From Cyprinodon diabolis (lineage: Eukaryota > Chordata > Actinopteri > Cyprinodontiformes > Cyprinodontidae): a stretch of DNA of 64,000 nucleotides. The position numbers and the translations under genes were made by a program. The notes under the pieces are model-generated. The model did not search any database and had not been told where the DNA came from. It saw nothing but the letters and a program-made list of their open reading frames with translations. The first letter of the stretch is position 1, and the number at the start of each line of letters is the position of its first letter. The DNA is taken from NCBI GenBank assembly GCA_030533445.1, contig CM060072.1:28753766-28817765 (forward strand), read 5' to 3'. Positions 58,108 to 64,000 of this stretch are shown in pieces.

Positions 58108-61100
58108 GTTCTGGGCTTCTTTATACAAAGGTTTTTAAGATTCAGAAAGGAAATAGTTCCTGTATAAATAATACCAACAGACCGTAGGAAAGGGTTTAAG
58201 AGCAGGTAGATTACTACATGTCTGTCTGAGGATATCTGTGAGGAGCCCGTCAGTCAACTGGTTTTAGTGTCAAAGAGATATTTTAGAAGGAGCACAGATA
58301 CCAACAGAAAAACTGGTGCACTGAAAAATCAGTGAGTTTTTAGAAAATACTCTCCGTTGATGCTTGTTCAAACCCAGCCTTTCTGAAGAATAAACAAAAC
58401 TTTGGAGCTGCACACCTCCTGGCGAATCATTGCTGGACGGTTTCTTACAGTACATATAAAGAAGATATTGTTACATTTTGATGATGAACAAAAGCAGGTT
58501 GGGGTTTCTCAGGGAAATTTTCTTTTTTTAGAATGACTGACAGAGCAAATGTTTAACCAAATCAATCAATATATATAAAATATGTCTATAGATTCTATGG
58601 AATAAACATTAAAAAGCATTAATGGCAGCTGCCTCTGTGTTGAATTTGTATGTATGCATGTTGAGGTGATTGTGGATCATAATTAAATTGATAGTATTGA
58701 TGTGTGTTTGCTTGCTGGATCTCTATGGCTCTTTGATGGATCTGTTACCTTTCGATGGTTTAACCCGACTTCTCACCACAGAACCGCTGGGAGAGGCTGT
58801 GACAATCTAAATGACAAACAAATGACTGCATGGAAATAAAGAAACTGTCCTCTGTGTGATATCTGCTTTAGTTAGAGGTGAGAAAAGTGGAACTGCTAAT
58901 GAACACTGGCTCTTCCTTCAGCTTGCCATTACTCACAGTATGTCTGCCTTTCCATCTAAGCAGACAGTAATCGTTATTAACTGCCTTCACCTGGCAGCCC
59001 AGGTGCAATCAGTCCCCAACTGAGAAGGTAGAATGAAAACTGGCAGGACTCTGGAGATGGAAACAAACCTGAGTCCTTTATTTTCGCCCCGTTATGGTGA
59101 CAACCATGAACGCAGTGGAGTCTTTTTTCCCGCTTGACTAATTGATCAGGTTGCACTTCCTGTAACCAAGAGAAACCCACTAATTGTCTTAGATGAAGAC
59201 AAGCACAGGCCCAAGGATTACAGGAAATGAGTCTTTCCTCCCTCAGTCAGCCACTGACCATTAAATCAGACAGAGACAGATGGACGAGGGCAGCACCCAA
59301 CTTCTACAGTCATTTTGCAGTAATAAAGAAGATCAAGATCGGGAGAACTCTATCTGAAGGTAAACGTGGGAAAAAAAGCTCAGGAGAGCCGTAAGACGAG
59401 CCGACACAAAGGCAGATGCTAGACACACATCGGGCTCCTGTTCCTTGTCATCCTTAGCCATGGAGGCCGATACAGGTAAAACGCAGTAATCAATTTGCTC
59501 TACTGGCAGGAGTGCTCCTTGAGAATACTAATGAGGCATCAGACCTCCCTTCCTTCCCTTTTTTCCAGCCTCCTCTGCTGCCCCCTCTTCCCTTCTCTTT
59601 CCTCGCTCACCTTTCTCATGACTTGACACCCCCCTTCCTCCAAGTGCCCCAGACCTGACCAAATGCTAAAGGAGGGCGGACTGTCTTCTGCAGATAACTG
59701 CTGCCACTAATCAAGCCTACGTGCAGTGGGGCGTGGGATTAAAAGAGCTCGCACAGCTTGACTCAGGCACTGAATGGCGTTGGCGCTCTCAAACACACAA
59801 GCTGGCGCAGGCAAACGCACTCGCATGAGATCTAAATGAAAAGCCAGCGGGGAAGTCGGCAACGTCTTGTCCTAGAAACGGCGCACATACACAGGAGCCA
59901 TGAACGAGCAAACAACACAACAAGGTCAACTTAAAAGCCGCCGTTAGGTGAACATTCTCGGGCTACAATGGAACACAAGCACAAACACACTGGCACACAA
60001 GGAGATTAGATCTAAATTTACTCCGCCAGTCAGATCGGGACTCGGTGGTGAGCCACCCATCTCTATCGCTCTGAACACATGTCACGCAGGGGAGCGGTGT
60101 TGTTGAAAGCATCTAAAGTGGAAAACGGGAACAAACTTGACTGAGAATGACAGGGTCTTAATTCCTGTTCGGTTTTCATTGTTAGAGAAGGCTCACAAGG
60201 TGTGTGTGGTGGGTGAGGTAGGGGGCGCAATATATCACACACACAGCAGAGTTGTCCAGAAGCTGTAAAGAAAGTTGCCTTAATGTTATTTTGTTTGTGT
60301 GAACACATCTACGTGACTCATTCCTTCTAAAGGAGGAGGGCAGAGTTTAAAAAAATGTAAACTAAAGCACCATTTCCCAGTGAATACATCATATTAACAC
60401 GTTTTTCAAATGGTTGGCCCCTAACAATCAGCATTTGGCTCCCTAAAGCTGGTCTAACCCCTCGCTGGCAGCTGCATGGCATCTGTCCCCACCCCAGTTG
60501 CATGTCTGGTGACATCATGACGTTGGGTTAGCATTGATGATGTCACCCGTGCGACAGAAATCAGGAAAGTAAACAATGGAGTGCAACATGGAAAGAAGCC
60601 AGGGCTTAGTCAGTGTTTTTTATTGTTTCGTTCTATTATCTGTCTGAATCCCTCTCACCTGAGCTGCTGCATGTTTATCGAACGTAAACAGAGTTGATTC
60701 TGCTTGTTAGATCAGAAGCGACTGCCGCAGTGTGTTGATGTTCGGACATTGCGTTCAATGGTATCATGTAATATAGAGGGTCGACCCAGCTCTGGAGTTC
60801 CAACAGAATGCCGATCAGAGCCAAGGCGATTTTCCCAGGTTTTAAGGGATAAAGTGGGAAAGGGATATATGTTACCCCACCCTCCTTTAAAGCATTGACC
60901 GGATACAGACATCAACGTAAATACATCTCCTAAACATGTTTATTTGACCACTAGGCCGCCACTCCTGGCTTTTTTTAAATTTATTTAACAGTGCAACACT
61001 TTCATTTTTTTATCATTGGCATAAAATTGTTAGGATAAAGAATTAAAGTGGTTCAAGAGACCACTCAGTTATGATAAATGGATTTAGAGTCAACAATAGG

Positions 61101-61424
61101 GGCCAGGATCAGCTCTAGAGGGGCCCAGGCACTATGTGCAGGGATGCACATTTTTCCACTTCCAAACTGATTCCAGACATCTGAAGATCCTAATACGTTT
61201 CCATTTTCCTGGCCTGTTTGTCGTAATATTATCATTACTGTTGATTTTTCAAGAGGCCTTCATAGCTCCTCTCCACAGCCAAGTACGGTATACATGATAT
61301 GACAACTTGAGATTAGTAAAAGGTCAGAAAAGAAATAAAAAAAAACAGCCTATCCTGGAAACAATCCTGCAGCTAGAAGGATCAAAAGATAGATACCCAT
61401 AAATGGGAACTCTAACTAAAGCCC
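58108..61424. other. non-coding upstream region of NRIP1, low in repeats
   Basis: No gene recognised. 58600-60100 has few simple repeats and includes a pyrimidine-rich block (59540-59650). Candidate for conserved regulatory DNA or unrecognised 5' non-coding exons. Confidence 0.4.
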
Positions 61425-62055
61425 CTGTCACACCTTGGTGATTTAGACCAGCGTATGCCTGATGTTTGAAAAATATGGCAAAAACACTGGCATTAGTTGG
61501 ATAAGTTATGGGTCAGTTTTGCATAAGTTACGTGCACGCTGAAGCACGCTGAAGCATGTCGACATACAGCAAGCATGCTCAAAAATTTCCAGACGTATTC
61601 CAGCGTATGCTCATATGTAAGGCATAAGTTACAGGTAAGTTATCTGATGGTTGACATACGTTAAGTGTAAGTTACTGAGAAGTAGTATGACATGACGCTG
61701 AATCTGCTAACTTAAAGACCAGATGAAGCAGCTGAATCTGCTGCGACTGCAAAGCTGCATTCTTTATTTCTTTTTCTTTATTCTTTTTTTTTCAACCGGG
61801 CAGTAAACAACAGCTAGGTTAATACAGCGATCAAAGACATCTTTTCATGCAGACCGGGCGCCTCTGAGTGAAACGCCGCCACCCTCAGGACACTGGCTTG
61901 TGACATTTCATGGGCATTACGCTGCCGTGCGTTAAGCATAAGTTAGGCTGTCGTTGGACATAAGTTCTGGACTTGTAATAAAATTAAAAAAATACATTGA
62001 AAGTTCAGCGTATGTCAGCGATTAGGGAGATTCTGGGATGTCAGGCACACGCTGG
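61425..62055. repeat. MITE-like sequence rich in CATAAGTTA and AGCGTATG words
   Basis: Starts near CCCCTGTCACACCTTGGTGA and contains many copies of CATAAGTTA / GTAAGTTA, AGCGTATG and GCACGCTGAAGC, ending near CAGCGTATGTCAGCGATTAG. Such repeated subterminal words suggest a decayed DNA transposon. The ends could not be matched into clear inverted repeats. Confidence 0.5.
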
Positions 62056-62379
62056 CTAAATAATGGGCCCTAACATTCTTTATAGAAATAAAACTAAATA
62101 GATCTGCCCATGGATTGGGCCCATTTTCTCTCTAATCAATAGTAATAATACTGTGAACTGTAACTGAAAGCCTTCTTTCCATCTGAATCCTGCTGTTGCC
62201 AAACCTGCGGCATCTACTCAGAAAGGTATACATCCATGTAAACCTGTCAGCAGAGGCAGGAAACGGCGGCACCCAATGCATCAGCAGGGCTACTTCATTA
62301 TGTACATAACGAGTCCCATTAATCGCTCTTAACAAGAGGACACAACCTCACCTTGGCAGTCTCAAACACGCAGCAGGAA
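62056..62379. other. non-coding, nothing recognised
   Basis: No supported feature. Confidence 0.45.
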
Positions 62380-63410
62380 GAAGGTGGTGGTGGTGGGCTT
62401 GGGGATGGGGGTGTTGGGGTAGGGGGGGTCACGGAAATATCTGAGAGGAATTCAAATTCTCCACACTCGGGGACCTACGGCCTCCTTTTGACCGAGCGCA
62501 TCGCGGCCTGTGGGCGTGTGAAGGCGAGCCAGCAGTAACACAGAAGCAGCTCGTCTGAAAGGCGCATAAAAGAAGTGAAAGAAAAGGGGGGGGGGGGGGG
62601 GGGGTTAGAGGAAGAGGAGGGAGGAAATAAACACGAGAAGAAAAAGAGGGGGGAGGGGGTTGGGGGGTGATGCCGCAGTGGTGGTTGCCAGTGGGGGCTC
62701 GTGCCCTTGACATACTGACTTCGGTTCATGGGTGGGTGGGTGGGGGAAGGGGGGCTTCGGGGAGTGGTGGTGGGGTGGGGGGGGGTATTAATACTGTCAT
62801 ATAAGGTTTGTTATTCATCTGTCTAATTTTTCTCTTGTTTACCAGACCCCCCCCCCCCCACAAACTCTGCCCGCCTTTATGCGACCTTCTCCCTTTCCTG
62901 ACCTGAAGGCAGAATCTCATCATTCCTCACACCTCTACCTATGCGCCCCCCACCGCCCCCTCCCCTTCCTGCAGCACAAGTACCCCCCACCCCCCAAAAG
63001 CCCCTACATGCACTCCTCTCCCTCCCCTCCCCTTCGCCTCCACCCCTCCTCTCCACGGCTGTGCAGCAAGGTCAGGCAGGTCACCGTGTCCTCATCTGTA
63101 ATCCACTGCCATTCGTCAGCAGCCCCGGCCTGGACTGGAGGAGAGAAGGGAGAGGCAGCCGCTCCGACGAGGGGAGAATGCCCAATTAGGCAGCTGTCAC
63201 ACACACACACACCCCTCACACACAGGCCTGGCAAAGCAGAGCGGGAGAGAAAAGAGCGAAGCTGCAGAATCAGCCTACTGTCCGCGGACAGGGGGGGGGG
63301 CTGTAGAGGAATTTGTTCAGCTGTGAGGGTCTCTGTGTTGTTTTAGGTTGCATTTGGTTGGAGTCACTGTAGATGTGCGCGGGGGGGGGGGGGGGGGGGG
63401 GGTATGGGCT
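62380..63410. promoter_or_regulatory. GC-rich, G-run-rich block; possible NRIP1 5' promoter or exon region
   Basis: The only clearly GC-rich kilobase in the window. It holds 19 G at 62586-62604, 22 G at 63381-63402, further G- and C-runs (62777, 62847, 62982) and a CA run (63199-63213). Some CpG clusters occur (62480-62530, 63140-63175). Position 23-24 kb upstream of the NRIP1 coding exon, on a gene known to have distant non-coding first exons, makes a promoter possible, but no core element or splice donor was identified. It may simply be G-rich repeat DNA. Confidence 0.3.
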
Positions 63411-64000
63411 ACAACAGGAGGAGGTTTGAGGTCACAGCAGTAAAATGAAAGTTTTAGGAACACATTCCCTTCTACATCCTAACAAACTGAGCTTCTTTTA
63501 ACAAAGCTCTCCCAAAATGATGTAGAAGTACTAGAATGTGTGTGCAGCATTTGATATAGAAATCAGAGCGCTCCTACCTATTGTCTAGCTGATCTTTTCA
63601 ATAACCCCATTTTTCCCTGTAAAGACGCAGACTAACAGCAGGTATCAAAACGGGTGACAAATATTCCCTAATTGGACCATTCGTCACCAGCAAACACATC
63701 TGTTTTGAGTAATGGGAAGAGTAATCAGCAGAAATGATACAGAGACGACTCGGCGCCAGGCAGCAGGAAGATTTATACCTCAGCAATTCAGGACTCCAGC
63801 CTGTACGCATTGATTGTTTAGGCTAAATGCCTTTTGGTTTAATCAGGGGGAAGAGTCAAAATGGTACGATGCCAGGTGGGTGAAGAATGGACCTGGCACG
63901 ACTAGCCGTTAAACATGTAATCTTACATAACTCTGAGAAAAGTGAATACGTCTGCTAAATCATCTCAACGTTCACGGAAAGAAAACAAGAGGATGAAAGG
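63411..64000. other. right edge, nothing recognised
   Basis: Single-copy-looking sequence without a supported gene. Confidence 0.45.

Noticed and set aside
62879..63346. 155-codon open frame in the GC-rich block
   Set aside because: Pro/Ser-rich translation of C-runs; GC-rich DNA lacks stop codons. No coding evidence.

Overview
The window is vertebrate nuclear DNA from a ray-finned fish. It is AT-rich, carries teleost-type SINE/LINE tails, hAT, pogo and TTAA-type DNA transposon remnants and many microsatellites, and holds two recognisable protein genes with spliced or single-exon vertebrate structure. The species cannot be named from sequence alone; the repeat types suit a percomorph-like teleost.

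Left part (about 1-11.3 kb): the 5' half of USP25 (ubiquitin-specific protease 25) on the minus strand. Six coding exons can be placed to the base (residues 1-213: UBA-like region, SUMO-interacting motif, two UIMs and the catalytic Cys box). The rest of the gene lies beyond the left edge. A pogo-like transposon sits in intron 6, and a short upstream ORF with a strong start context precedes the main start codon.

Middle (about 11.3-33.2 kb): intergenic DNA filled with decayed repeats. These include a Penelope-like tail joined to a Ty3/Gypsy pol remnant, a teleost tRNA-type SINE/LINE composite, a truncated hAT element with other repeats inside it, and two copies of a TTAA-flanked ~0.5 kb inverted-repeat element.

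Right part (about 33.2-64 kb): NRIP1 (RIP140, nuclear-receptor corepressor) on the minus strand, with an intact single-exon CDS of 1195 codons, a ~2.2 kb 3' UTR and a 5' UTR whose 3' splice site is visible. Upstream there is non-coding DNA with two more copies of the TTAA element, a Kolobok/P-like element with a broken THAP exon, an intact-ended 1.33 kb hAT element with a perfect 8-bp target duplication and a nested 170-bp palindrome, and a GC-rich, G-run-rich block near the right edge that could hold a 5' promoter or exon of NRIP1.

The two genes do not form an operon or pathway; they are conserved chromosomal neighbours (human chromosome 21q). Here they lie in tandem on one strand, whereas from memory the human pair is head-to-head, which suggests a local inversion. 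I saw no bacterial-type system, CRISPR array, rRNA or functional tRNA gene.
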